Shown here piece after piece: positions 56,766-64,000 of a DNA stretch of 64,000 nucleotides (the stretch's first letter is position 1; each line of letters starts with the position of its first letter). Position numbers and translations under genes: made by a program. This DNA comes from Pseudolysinimonas_A sp947085045 (lineage in GTDB: Bacteria > Actinomycetota > Actinomycetes > Actinomycetales > Microbacteriaceae): the NCBI GenBank assembly GCA_947085045.1, contig CAMTUU010000004.1:62001-126000 (forward strand), in the 5' to 3' direction. The notes under the pieces were generated by a model. The model was not told the DNA's origin. It searched no databases and saw nothing but the letters and a program-made list of their open reading frames with translations.

Positions 56766-57722
56766 TCAGCCCTCGCAGACCTTCAGCACGAGCTTGCCGC
56801 GGGTGTGACCCTCCTCGATCGCACGGTGCGCGTCGGCGGCCGCCGCGAGGTCGAACACCTGGTCGACGTAGACCTTCACGTCGCCCGACTCGAGCAGCCG
56901 CGAGACGATCGCGAGCGTCGAGCCGTCGGGCACAACGCGGTAGCCGGTGGCGCGCACCCCCGCGGTCGCGGCCTCCTCGGCCATCGACGGCCACGAGCCG
57001 GTCGGGCCGTTGACGATGATGCCGCCCGGGCGCAGGACGCGCAGCGACCGCGAGCCGGTATCGTCGGCGGTGTTGCCGATCAGGTCGATGACGGCATCCA
57101 CCGGATCGAGCACCTCGTCGAACCTGACGGCGGAGTAGTCGAGCACCTCGGCGGCGCCCAGCTCGTGCAGCCACGAGGCGTTGCGGGCGGAACCGGTCGC
57201 GATGACGTGCGCGCCGAAATAGGCGGCGAACTGCACCGCGAAGTGCCCGACGCCGCCGGCGCCGGCGTGGATGAGCATCCGCTGCCCTTCGTGCGCCTTC
57301 GCGGTCTCGACGACCATGCCCCAGGCGGTGAGCGCGGCGAGCGGCACACCTGCGGCCTCGACGTGCGACAGCGTCGACGGCTTCTTCACGACCGAGAGCG
57401 CGTTGACCGTGAGGTAGTCGGCGTAGGCACCCGACATCCGCGGCACCATGCCCATCCCGTAGACCTCGGTGCCGGGCTGCAGCGGGTGCGACTCGTACGG
57501 CGCCTCCTCGACGATGCCGCTGAAGTCGTTGCCGAGCACGACGGGGAACCCCGTGATCCCGGGGAACGCCCCCCGGCCGGCACGAGTCTTCGCGTCGATC
57601 GGGTTCACGCCCGCGGCCACCACCTTCACCAGCAGTTCGGCGTTCACCCGCACCGGACGCTCGACGTCGATGAGCGCGAGCACCTCCGGCCCCCCGGCCT
57701 GCGTCATCGCCATGGCCCGCAT
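56766..57722 (-). CDS. zinc-type/quinone oxidoreductase (MDR)
   Basis: A 318-residue quinone-oxidoreductase-like MDR: GGPEVLALIDVERPVRVNAELLVKV..., LGNDFSGIVEE, and GAGGVGHFAVQFAAYFGAHVIATGS for NADPH binding. No zinc Cys set is present, as is usual for quinone reductases. ATG at 57722 (MRAMAMTQ) follows AGGAG with 9-base spacing; the ATG at 57731 would have no spacing. Converges on the GNAT. Confidence 0.9.
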   Translation of the reverse strand: MRAMAMTQAGGPEVLALIDVERPVRVNAELLVKVVAAGVNPIDAKTRAGRGAFPGITGFPVVLGNDFSGIVEEAPYESHPLQPGTEVYGMGMVPRMSGAYADYLTVNALSVVKKPSTLSHVEAAGVPLAALTAWGMVVETAKAHEGQRMLIHAGAGGVGHFAVQFAAYFGAHVIATGSARNASWLHELGAAEVLDYSAVRFDEVLDPVDAVIDLIGNTADDTGSRSLRVLRPGGIIVNGPTGSWPSMAEEAATAGVRATGYRVVPDGSTLAIVSRLLESGDVKVYVDQVFDLAAAADAHRAIEEGHTRGKLVLKVCEG

Positions 57723-57849
57723 CGTCGTCATCTCCTGAATCTCCCCTGTCCGGATCCCAGTAAACGGCGTGGATGAGTCGCCGGTGTTACGCGGATGTTC
57801 TGGCCTCGTGAATCTTGCCGCGGCGGGGGCGGGCGCTATCCTGCGAAAC

Positions 57850-58509
57850 GTGAAACCTCTCGTCACCATCCTTCGGGTCGCCGCGGCCGCCGCGATCATC
57901 GCCGCCATCGGCGCGCAGCTCCAGCGGTCCATCGAGAACACCGTCGCCGCCGGCGGGGACGTCGGCTTCGTGTTGGTGAACTTCTTCAGCTTCTTCACCA
58001 TCGAGTCGAACGTGCTCGCAGTCGTCGCGCTCCTCGTCGGCGCGGTCGTGGTCGCCACCGGTCGTGCGGAGACGGTCGGCTTCACCGTCTTCCGGCTGAT
58101 CGCGGTGACCTACATGACGGTGACGTTCATCGTCTACAACCTGCTGCTGCGCGGGATCGAGCTGCCGCAGGGTCAGACCGTGCCGTGGTCGAACGAGATC
58201 CTCCACGTCGTCGGCCCGCTGCTGATCGTCGCCGACTGGCTGTTCGCTCCGGGGCGGAACCGCCTCGAGTGGACTCGCGTGTGGGCGGTCGTGATCTTCC
58301 CGATCGTGTGGGCGGCGTACACGCTGATCCGCGGCCCGATCGCCGGCTGGTACCCCTACCCGTTCCTCAACCCCGGCAACTCCGAGAACGGCTATCTCTC
58401 GGTGGTGTTCTACGTCATCCTCATCGCCGCCGTCATGGTCGGTGTCGGAGCCGCGGCGATCTGGGTCACCCGTCGGCGCGAGCGGTGGCCGCTCCCCGCC
58501 GCGAAGTAG
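57850..58509 (+). CDS. Pr6Pr-like six-helix membrane protein
   Basis: A 219-residue integral membrane protein with six or seven helices. Patterns such as VNFFSFFTIESNVLAVVALLVG, VYNLLLRGIEL, EILHVVGPLLIVADWLFAPGRNRL, and FPIVWAAYTLIRGPIAGWYPYPFLNPG characterise the Pr6Pr family. Start GTG 57850 (VKPLVTIL); 27 more in-frame codons upstream are not used because they precede the promoter-like region. Function unknown. Two bp before the DUF998 gene. Confidence 0.85.
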   Translation: MKPLVTILRVAAAAAIIAAIGAQLQRSIENTVAAGGDVGFVLVNFFSFFTIESNVLAVVALLVGAVVVATGRAETVGFTVFRLIAVTYMTVTFIVYNLLLRGIELPQGQTVPWSNEILHVVGPLLIVADWLFAPGRNRLEWTRVWAVVIFPIVWAAYTLIRGPIAGWYPYPFLNPGNSENGYLSVVFYVILIAAVMVGVGAAAIWVTRRRERWPLPAAK

Positions 58510-58511
58510 GG

Positions 58512-59216
58512 ATGCTCGACCGCCCGATGCTCGATCGAATCAGCGCCGGGGCGGGCACGCTGCTCGTGCTCGCGTCCCTCGCGATCATCTGGATCGCTCG
58601 TCTCGGCGTTCCCCGCGAGCTGTACGTCAGCGAGATGGGCGCCGAGGGTGAGCCGACGGCGGCCTGGTTCGAACGCGCCCTGCTCCTGCTCGTGGCGGGC
58701 AGCATCCTGATCGCCTGGGCGAGCCGCCGCATCCGCACCCGCGTGCCGGTGCTGCGCTGGTGGCCGCCGGCGGTGAGCCTCGCGATCGCGGCTGCGCTGT
58801 TCCTGGTCGCCTCGCAGGTGACCTGCACGAGTGGCTGCCCAGTGCCGCGTTTCGGCCCCGACCTGTCGTGGCAGGACCTCGGCCACGTCACCGCCGCGAC
58901 CCTCGCATTCGCGTTCGCGGCGTGGGCGATGCTGCAGTGCGCGTTCGCGGTCGGGCACCGCGCCATCCGACGGTTCTCGCTCGTCGCGGCGATCGCGGTC
59001 GCGATGATCGCGGCGACCGGCGGCCTGATGTCGGTGTTCGACTTCTACGCCTGGATCGGCAGCCGGTTCGAGTTCGTCGCGACGACCCTCGGCATCGCCT
59101 GGGTCGCGGTGTACGGCGTCGCCCTCGCGTTCGAGCGGCGACCGGTGCCTCAGCCCGACGGCGGACTAGCGGTCCGCGGGGTCGCGTCGCATCGCGCGGA
59201 GGAGGTCGTCCGCTAG
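58512..59216 (+). CDS. DUF998-family membrane protein
   Basis: A 234-residue protein with six helices (LLVLASLAIIWIARLGVP, ALLLLVAGSILIAWASRRI, ...HVTAATLAFAFAAWAMLQCA, FSLVAAIAVAMIAATGGL, VATTLGIAWVAVYGVALAFERR). HVTAATLAF and SVFDFYAWIG are DUF998-type features. Start ATG 58512, right after the Pr6Pr stop. Its 3' end overlaps the convergent YqaJ-like gene by 51 bp. Confidence 0.82.
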   Translation: MLDRPMLDRISAGAGTLLVLASLAIIWIARLGVPRELYVSEMGAEGEPTAAWFERALLLLVAGSILIAWASRRIRTRVPVLRWWPPAVSLAIAAALFLVASQVTCTSGCPVPRFGPDLSWQDLGHVTAATLAFAFAAWAMLQCAFAVGHRAIRRFSLVAAIAVAMIAATGGLMSVFDFYAWIGSRFEFVATTLGIAWVAVYGVALAFERRPVPQPDGGLAVRGVASHRAEEVVR

Positions 59217-59807
59217 GACGATCAGCTTCCCGATCTCGGCGTCGTCGCGGTCGACCCAGCGGCACTCGGGTTCGCTCGATACCGGCACGAAGTCATCGTG
59301 TCGCTCCCAGACGACGAGGGTGCGCTCGGCGCCGAGCACGTACTGCTGCCACCACACCTGCCGCAGGTAGTTGCGCGGGACGCCCCGCCAGGAGTGCGAA
59401 GTCGTCTTGATCTCGCACAGCTCGAGGCGACCGTTCTCGAGCTCGCGCAACCCGTCGGGGGTCGCCAGGTGCAGGGGGTTGTGCTCGGCGTGGAACAGTT
59501 CGTTCGACGCCCGCATCCCGTAGACCCGTCCCGCCCAGCGGCCGATCATCGGCTCGCGCAACAGCCCGTGCGCCGTGTAGGCGTTGCCGCCGAAGCGAGA
59601 GCCGAGGATCTTCTCGAGCGCGAGGGTCTTCACGGCCCTCTCGCTCGTCAGCCGGGCGACGTCGGTGGCGGTGACGCCGCGGGCCCGCGCCTTGAGCCAG
59701 GCGACCCGGTCGTTCTGGTGGGCCAGGATGCGGTCGCGGTGCGACGGCGGGAGCTCCTCGCGCTGCTGATCCTCCCAGAGTGGGAGCGTCGGTTGCACGA
59801 TCGTCAC
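59166..59807 (-). CDS. YqaJ-like recombinase-family nuclease
   Basis: A 213-residue PD-(D/E)XK nuclease of the YqaJ/lambda-exonuclease type: ARGVTATDVARLTSERAVKTLALEKILGSRF, then AHGLLREPMIGRW (Glu), and ELCEIKTTSHSWRGVPRNYLRQVWWQQYVLGA with the E-X-K catalytic pair. No RecT, Red-beta or phage gene is near; it is a lone chromosomal gene. GTG at 59807 or 59798 could be the start; the former is used. Confidence 0.8.
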   Translation of the reverse strand: MTIVQPTLPLWEDQQREELPPSHRDRILAHQNDRVAWLKARARGVTATDVARLTSERAVKTLALEKILGSRFGGNAYTAHGLLREPMIGRWAGRVYGMRASNELFHAEHNPLHLATPDGLRELENGRLELCEIKTTSHSWRGVPRNYLRQVWWQQYVLGAERTLVVWERHDDFVPVSSEPECRWVDRDDAEIGKLIVLADDLLRAMRRDPADR

Positions 59808-59921
59808 CGCCCCAGTCTGCGACACGGGCAGGACATCCCCCTCACTGGGGTCGGCGCGTCCCCCGAACGCGAGTCGCGGCATCCGGGCTGGCGCCCGTAG
59901 CGTCGAAAGCGGGGAGATCTC

Positions 59922-60092
59922 ATGGAACTGATTCCGACGCTCATCGTCGTCGCTCTCGGCGGCGCCATCGGCCTCGGCGCGCTCGTCGCCGGCACCGGTC
60001 GCACGCCGGCCGGGGCGCACTCGGCCGCGACCGCGGATGCCGCCCCGGACAACTCCTGGCAGGAACCGAGGGTGGTCACAGCCGACTCGTAG
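59922..60092 (+). CDS. small single-helix membrane protein
   Basis: A 56-residue protein with one N-terminal helix (IPTLIVVALGGAIGLGALVAG) and a polar, Asp/Ala-rich tail ending WQEPRVVTADS. GGGGAGAT seven bases before the ATG supports expression. No recognisable family. Followed by a GC-rich hairpin. Confidence 0.6.
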   Translation: MELIPTLIVVALGGAIGLGALVAGTGRTPAGAHSAATADAAPDNSWQEPRVVTADS

Positions 60093-60161
60093 GATGCGGG
60101 ACGGGCGGGGGAACGCGACCCCGACCGCCACTCCCGCACCGCTCCGCCTCACCCGGCCGCG

Positions 60162-60181
60162 CGGCGCGCGGGGGCGCGCCG
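60162..60181. terminator. GC-rich hairpin after the small membrane protein
   Basis: CGGCGCGC-GGGG-GCGCGCCG, perfect 8-bp stem, but no T-run. The rest of 60093-60295 shows no gene. Confidence 0.45.
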
Positions 60182-60295
60182 CGGCTCGGTCGGTGCGGAG
60201 ACCTTCCGGGCGACACTCGCTCCGTCGTGCGCCTCCCGCTCGCGGACGTCGAGCGGTGAGACCATAGGACGTCCCTCGACCAGAAAGGCGCTCGG

Positions 60296-61156
60296 ATGCC
60301 CCGACTCCGCAGCGCGATCGTGGTGCCTGCCGCACTCCTGCTCGCCCTCGCCCCCGCCTCGCTCGCCCGCGCCCAGGGGTCGGTGCCGTCCGAGGGCTCC
60401 GTCCCCTCCGAGGTGATCGCCTACGTCACCGACGGCTCGCTCATCGCGCAGCTGAACGACGTCTACGGCGTCGACGCGAACGGCGACGGGATCGACTTCG
60501 ACGACACGACGAAGCCCGGGGTGATCGAGCGCGTGCACGTCTGGAGCGATGCCCTGCGCGCCGGAGAGAAGACGGATCATCCCGTCGACATCCTCAACGA
60601 GTGGATCGTGCCGGTCACGATCGCCGACGCGCCGGTGGGTCTTGCGACCGTCTGGATCAACCCGGCGTCGGTGCGACCCGAGCTCGCCTCCTTCGCGCCC
60701 GACGCCGAACTCGCGACCGCCCTGTCGGCGGTCCCCGACGGAGCCTCGCTCGTGCACGACGTCGAGAGCGCGGCCTGGCTCGCCCTCGCCGCGGACGGAA
60801 CGCTGACGCCGCTCGTGCCGGGCTCGACGGGGTTGAGCACCCCCGTTCCCGTCGACGACGTCGCCATCCTGCCCGTCTCCGGCGGAGACGATGTGTCGAC
60901 CGGAGATCCGGGTACGGGCGTCGGGTTCGCGATCGCGGTCCTGCTGCTGCTGCTTGCGGTGATCATCGTCGCGCTGATCGTTCCGGGCCTGCGCAACCGG
61001 AAGAAGGCGGATGCCGAGGAACCGGAGAGCGACGCCGAATCCCCCGTGCTCGAGCCGGCCGTCGCGCCGACGGCGATCGAGGCGTCCGCCGGGGAGCCGG
61101 GCGCGCCGGCCAAGGCGAAACCCCGCGCGAAGACGGCGACCCCGCCCGAGGACTGA
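60296..61156 (+). CDS. secreted/membrane-anchored hypothetical protein
   Basis: A 286-residue protein with an N-terminal signal (IVVPAALLLALAPASLARA), a ~180-residue extracellular part (VIAYVTDGSLIAQLNDVYGVDANGDGIDFDDTTKPGVIERVHVW..., including GVDANGDGIDFDD, resembling an EF-hand-like Ca2+ loop), one C-terminal helix (FAIAVLLLLLAVIIVALIVPG), and a Lys/Glu/Pro-rich cytosolic tail. I do not recognise the family; topology is typical of envelope proteins with single anchors. Confidence 0.72.
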   Translation: MPRLRSAIVVPAALLLALAPASLARAQGSVPSEGSVPSEVIAYVTDGSLIAQLNDVYGVDANGDGIDFDDTTKPGVIERVHVWSDALRAGEKTDHPVDILNEWIVPVTIADAPVGLATVWINPASVRPELASFAPDAELATALSAVPDGASLVHDVESAAWLALAADGTLTPLVPGSTGLSTPVPVDDVAILPVSGGDDVSTGDPGTGVGFAIAVLLLLLAVIIVALIVPGLRNRKKADAEEPESDAESPVLEPAVAPTAIEASAGEPGAPAKAKPRAKTATPPED

Positions 61157-61163
61157 CCTCGCC

Positions 61164-61193
61164 TTGCCCTCCGGGCATCCGGGCACGTATGCT
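61164..61193 (+). promoter_or_regulatory. rplJL promoter
   Basis: TTGCCC (61164-61169), 18 bases, TATGCT (61188-61193). Well-matched -35 and -10, 190 bp upstream of rplJ, just after the preceding stop. It starts the L10 leader transcript. Confidence 0.65.
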
Positions 61194-61199
61194 GTCCGA

Positions 61200-61341
61200 G
61201 GCCTTAGACCGCCGGTTCTGCCTTCGGGCAGACGAAGTTCGCCTGCGCTTCTCAGAAGCTCAGGGGATGCCTGCGCAGGTGTGTGAAGTGATCGTCCCTT
61301 GTCGGGATCCGAAGCTCCGTGCGTCTGCGCCGGGGCTTTTT
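61200..61341 (+). ncRNA. ribosomal protein L10 leader
   Basis: Long untranslated leader between the promoter and rplJ. Features: TCTGCC-TTCG-GGCAGA (61217-61232), a stable UUCG hairpin; a middle region with several partial pairings (TTCGCCTGCGC...); and a terminator-like stem at its end. Such leaders bind L10(L12)4 for autogenous repression in many bacteria. Assignment rests on position and folding, not on a covariance search. Confidence 0.65.
61312..61341 (+). terminator. attenuator before rplJ
   Basis: AAGCTCC (61312-61318) pairs with GGGGCTT (61332-61338, one G-U) and runs into TTTTT (61337-61341) then CTC. It is the only hairpin in this window followed by a genuine T-run. It probably limits transcription into rplJ-rplL. 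Confidence 0.7.
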
Positions 61342-61384
61342 CTCATGGTCCGAGGTCATCCATTCACACACAGACAGGAACGCC

Positions 61385-61900
61385 ATGGCGAACAAGGAAG
61401 CCACTGTCGCGGAGCTCACGGAGAACTTCCGGAACTCCAGCGCGATCGTGCTCACCGAGTACCGCGGGCTCACGGTCGCGCAGCTCAAGCAGCTCCGCGC
61501 GAACCTCCGTGAGCACGCGAGCTATGCCGTGGTGAAGAACACGCTCACCAAGATCGCGGCGAACGAGGCCGGTATCAGCTCGTTCGACGACCAGCTCGCT
61601 GGTCCGTCCGCGCTCGCGTTCGTGCACGGCGACACCGTCGCCGTCGCGAAGGCCCTGCGTGACTTCTCCAAGGCGAACCCTCTGCTGGTCGTCAAGGGGG
61701 GCTACTTCGATGGAGCCCCGCTGACGTCAGAAGAGGTGGGCAAGCTCGCCGACCTCGAGAGCCGAGAGGTGCTGCTGGCGAAGCTGGCCGGCGCCATGAA
61801 GGCCTCGTTGTTCGGAGCCGCCTACATGTTCAATGCACCGCTCGCGAAGGCCGTCCGCACGGTCGACGCGCTGCGCGACAAGCAGGAGTCCGGCAACTAG
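61385..61900 (+). CDS. rplJ: 50S ribosomal protein L10
   Basis: A 171-residue L10: ANKEATVAELTENFRNSSAIVLTEYRGLTVAQLKQLRANLREHASYAVVKNTLTKIAAN is the canonical rRNA-binding part; the C-terminal helix for L12 follows at AKAVRTVDALRDKQES. ATG at 61385 (GAACGCC upstream is a weak ribosome binding site). A 22-residue longer frame runs through the leader and is not used. Confidence 0.97.
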   Translation: MANKEATVAELTENFRNSSAIVLTEYRGLTVAQLKQLRANLREHASYAVVKNTLTKIAANEAGISSFDDQLAGPSALAFVHGDTVAVAKALRDFSKANPLLVVKGGYFDGAPLTSEEVGKLADLESREVLLAKLAGAMKASLFGAAYMFNAPLAKAVRTVDALRDKQESGN

Positions 61901-61942
61901 TCGTTGCCCGGATCTGAAACCAGAAATAACAAGGAGTAAGAA

Positions 61943-62335
61943 ATGGCCAAGCTTTCCACGGACGACCTCCTCGAGGCGTTCAAGGACCTGACGCTCATCG
62001 AGCTGTCGGAGTTCGTCAAGAAGTTCGAGGAGACCTTCGAGGTCACCGCCGCCGCCCCCGTCGCCGCCGCTGCCGCTCCGGCCGCCGGTGGAGCCGGTGG
62101 AGCCGCGGAGGCCGAGGAGGAGAAGGACACGTTCGACGTCATCCTCGAGTCCGCCGGTGCCGGCAAGATCGCCGTCATCAAGGAGGTCCGCACCCTCACC
62201 AGCCTCGGGCTGGGCGAGGCGAAGGCCGTCGTCGACGGCGCCCCGGGCCCCGTGCTCGAGGGTGTCAACAAGGAGACCGCCGAGAAGGCCAAGGCCGCCC
62301 TCGAGGGCGCCGGCGCCACGGTGACCCTCAAGTAG
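61943..62335 (+). CDS. rplL: 50S ribosomal protein L7/L12
   Basis: A 130-residue L7/L12 with the N-terminal dimerisation part (AKLSTDDLLEAFKDLTLIELSEFVKKFEETFEV), an Ala/Gly hinge, and the C-terminal globular factor-binding domain (EKDTFDVILESAGAGKIAVIKEVRTLTSLGLGEAKAVVDGAP). AAGGAG ribosome binding site. Last gene of the operon, closed by the terminator at 62370-62401. Confidence 0.98.
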   Translation: MAKLSTDDLLEAFKDLTLIELSEFVKKFEETFEVTAAAPVAAAAAPAAGGAGGAAEAEEEKDTFDVILESAGAGKIAVIKEVRTLTSLGLGEAKAVVDGAPGPVLEGVNKETAEKAKAALEGAGATVTLK

Positions 62336-62369
62336 TTCGCGAGAACCGAGGCGTCACCTTCCTCACCGC

Positions 62370-62401
62370 GAAGCGCCGCTCCCTCAGGGGGGCGGCGCTT
62401 C
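62370..62401 (+). terminator. terminator after rplL
   Basis: GAAGCGCCGC (62370-62379) and GCGGCGCTTC (62392-62401), a perfect 10-bp stem, 34 bp after the rplL stop. Confidence 0.8.
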
Positions 62402-62429
62402 CGCGTGCGGGTTCCTGGGTCAAACGGGT

Positions 62430-62465
62430 GGCGGGGCCCCCGGTAACCAGCCGGAGAGCCCCGCC
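62430..62465 (-). terminator. terminator of the LuxR/TPR gene
   Basis: GGCGGGGC (62430-62437) and GCCCCGCC (62458-62465), a perfect 8-bp stem ~90 bp after the stop of the minus-strand LuxR gene; on that strand GTTTGAC follows. Confidence 0.6.
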
Positions 62466-62553
62466 AATGTCGAACCGAGCGCGCCGGGATCAGGGACGGC
62501 GTCTCGCGTGCAACCGTAGAATCAAATCACTTCGCGTGAAGCGACGGATCTGT

Positions 62554-64000
62554 CTAGTGGGGTGATTCGCGGGTGACTGAACGTCCCAGTCCGAGGGACT
62601 TCGCCTTGCGGATGACATCCGATCTCGTGGTCACCCCGAGCTTGCGGTAGAGCCGACGCAGGTGGGTCTTCACCGTGTTCGGCGAGATGAACAGCGCGGC
62701 CGCGATGCCGGCGACCGTCGAGCCCTTCTCGACCTCGGCGAGCACGAGCAGCTCGCGGGAGCTGAGCGGCTCGATGAGCCGGTCCTGGCCGTCGGTCACC
62801 TCGACGACGCGCCCGAGGATGCGTCGCACCTCCGCGCTCTGCGGGCGCTCGAGGGCGCGCGCGGCGACCGCGGCGAGGGTTCCCGGGGGGATCGAACGCA
62901 GGGGGGCGCGGGATCCCGTGCGCGACATCGTCACCAGCGCTCGGTCGACCATCACGTCGGAGAGGGCGTACTCGCCGCGTTCGAACTCGATCGCGCCGCG
63001 CAGCATCCGCACGTCCATCAGCGTGCGCGGCGAGTGATCGTCGCCGAGCGCCTCGCAGCCCGCGATCGCGTCGGCCGCGCCGCGCAGGTCGCCGTGCCGG
63101 AACCGCAGCTGCGCGGTCACCCGGAACGGGCAGAGCGGGTGGTGCGGGTAGGGGCCGAGGTCGCGCAGGATCTCCCAGGCCTCGTCGCTCTGGTCGAGCG
63201 CGACGAAGATCGCGGCGCGCAGCAGCTCGCCGGCGTCCCCGCCGAAGTGCGCGTCGTCCCACGCCCGGTACGCCTGGCGGGCGCGCTGCAGTTCGTCGAG
63301 GCCCTCGATCGGCCGGCCGTCGATGAACCGCAGATAGGCCGACGTCACGAAGGCGAAAGGTTCCCAGTCGCCGCGGCAGGTCGCTTCGAGCATCTCGGGC
63401 TCGACCTCGGCGGCACGCTCGGCATCGTGCTTCTCGATCGCGATGAGCATCTCGACCGCGAGCGCCGGGCCCGCGTACGAGCTCGCGAGAAGGGTCGTGC
63501 CCGAGGCGAGCCCCCGGGCCTCGGCGATGTGCCGCTCGGCGGTGTCGAACTTCGCGTTGCCGTACTCGATCAACGCGAGGCCGCCGAGGCACTCGATCCG
63601 CTCGGCGCGGGTGAGCTGGTCGACGAAGCCGTTGGCGAAGTGCAGCAGGTCGCTCGCCGCGTCCAGGCGGCCGTAGTGCAGGTCGAGCAGCCCGCCCTCG
63701 AGGGCGCTGCGGGCGCCGAGCTCGACGCGCACCGGCACCGAGAGGATACCCCCGGGGGCGTCGAGGTCGCGGGCACGCTGCACGTAGGCCGAGGCCGCGT
63801 CGAGCCGGCCGAGTGCGCGCAGGGCGGCGGCGTGGGCGAGCCAGACGGCCACCCGGGCCGGATCGGCCTCCCGGCCGGCGACGGCGAGACCCGCCTCGGC
63901 GGCCCGGAAGTACCCGATCGCCGAGGAGCCGCGCGGGGATCCCGCCGCGCGGTAGCTGGCGCCCATCGCGCTGGCGATGACGGCATCCTGCTGCCAGACG
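62554..64000 (-). CDS. LuxR-family regulator with TPR-like helical repeats (5' truncated)
   Basis: C-terminal 482 residues of a large MalT/LuxR-like regulator; the frame is open at the window edge, so the start and any ATPase domain are outside. Most of the protein is helical repeat, Ala/Leu/Arg-rich (ALIEYGNAKFDTAERHIAEARGLA, AIEKHDAERAAEVEPEMLEATCRGDWEPFAFV), like TPR sensors. The C-terminus is a LuxR HTH: LSSRELLVLAEVEKGSTVAGIAAALFISPNTVKTHLRRLYRKLGVTTRSDVIRKA. Target unknown. Confidence 0.85.
   Translation of the reverse strand, partial: VWQQDAVIASAMGASYRAAGSPRGSSAIGYFRAAEAGLAVAGREADPARVAVWLAHAAALRALGRLDAASAYVQRARDLDAPGGILSVPVRVELGARSALEGGLLDLHYGRLDAASDLLHFANGFVDQLTRAERIECLGGLALIEYGNAKFDTAERHIAEARGLASGTTLLASSYAGPALAVEMLIAIEKHDAERAAEVEPEMLEATCRGDWEPFAFVTSAYLRFIDGRPIEGLDELQRARQAYRAWDDAHFGGDAGELLRAAIFVALDQSDEAWEILRDLGPYPHHPLCPFRVTAQLRFRHGDLRGAADAIAGCEALGDDHSPRTLMDVRMLRGAIEFERGEYALSDVMVDRALVTMSRTGSRAPLRSIPPGTLAAVAARALERPQSAEVRRILGRVVEVTDGQDRLIEPLSSRELLVLAEVEKGSTVAGIAAALFISPNTVKTHLRRLYRKLGVTTRSDVIRKAKSLGLGRSVTRESPH

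Noticed and set aside
60094..60267. Small Arg/Pro-rich ORF after the 56-residue membrane protein
   Set aside because: No ribosome binding site, extreme Arg/Pro composition, overlaps a GC-rich hairpin; reads as noise.
1..64000. CRISPR array, prophage, insertion sequence or integrative element
   Set aside because: No regularly spaced direct repeats, transposase, integrase or phage structural gene was seen. Inverted repeats present are short palindromic elements only.

Overview
The window is high-GC DNA with dense, mostly overlapping genes (many ATGA or GTGA stop/start junctions). It looks like a chromosomal segment of a member of the actinobacterial family Microbacteriaceae. Pointers are a DUF7882-type small protein, MurB next to a HadA/HadB-like MaoC pair, a trpT-secE-nusG-rplKA ... 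rplJL ribosomal region, LAxTG-type surface anchoring, and dispersed GGTTGAG...TATCGAAACC palindromes. I see no prophage, insertion sequence, CRISPR array or rRNA operon, so this is core plus ordinary accessory chromosome.

Layout. 1-7 kb: truncated FAD/Fe-S oxidase with two short-chain dehydrogenases, a DUF7882 protein, a zinc alcohol dehydrogenase, a decayed sulfide:quinone-reductase-like pseudogene and an AI-2E-type permease. 7-11 kb: a LysR-type HTH-only protein, a TetR/MFS efflux pair with tandem operators, and an orphan GAF histidine kinase. 11-14.6 kb: Dps, then a tight operon of acyl-CoA dehydrogenase, PIG-L deacetylase fused to a methyltransferase, and GT2 glycosyltransferase. 14.7-25.6 kb: carbohydrate use. 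A LacI regulator, ABC importer and GH63-like glycosidase share a TCGAAC(C/G)GGTTCGA-type operator, and a separate divergent araD-araB-araA operon has its own promoter and operator.

25.7-33.5 kb: DUF2510 membrane protein, three-helix-bundle protein, second DHA2 MFS pump, a self-contained transcription unit for a 26-residue CxxC-ended peptide, hadA/hadB/murB, and a PadR-GyrI-like-ABC export operon with PadR-type operators. 33.5-42 kb: glyoxylate bypass (aceA, aceB, and a degenerate adenylate-kinase-like gene) divergent from a RamB-type regulator, an SGNH hydrolase, and an HxlR regulator with a large LLM-flavin/BBE-FAD fusion enzyme. 42-49 kb: an ABC exporter/two-component operon, a LysE/LysG amino-acid export pair and an aminotransferase. 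49-53 kb: a secreted CAP-domain protein and a sortase-anchored wall protein.

53-64 kb: tRNA-Trp, secE, nusG, rplK, rplA; then about 5 kb of unrelated genes (GNAT, quinone oxidoreductase, membrane proteins, YqaJ-like nuclease); then rplJ-rplL behind an L10 leader with an attenuator; and a partial LuxR/TPR regulator.

Points that most deserve follow-up: the micropeptide unit at 28.2-28.5 kb; the GNAT gene that lacks a canonical start and encodes the rplA terminator within its own 5' end; the PIG-L/methyltransferase operon; the LLM-BBE fusion; the Adk relic in the aceB operon; and two palindromic repeat families, one of which supplies stop codons. No search could be run, so family names rest on motif recognition.
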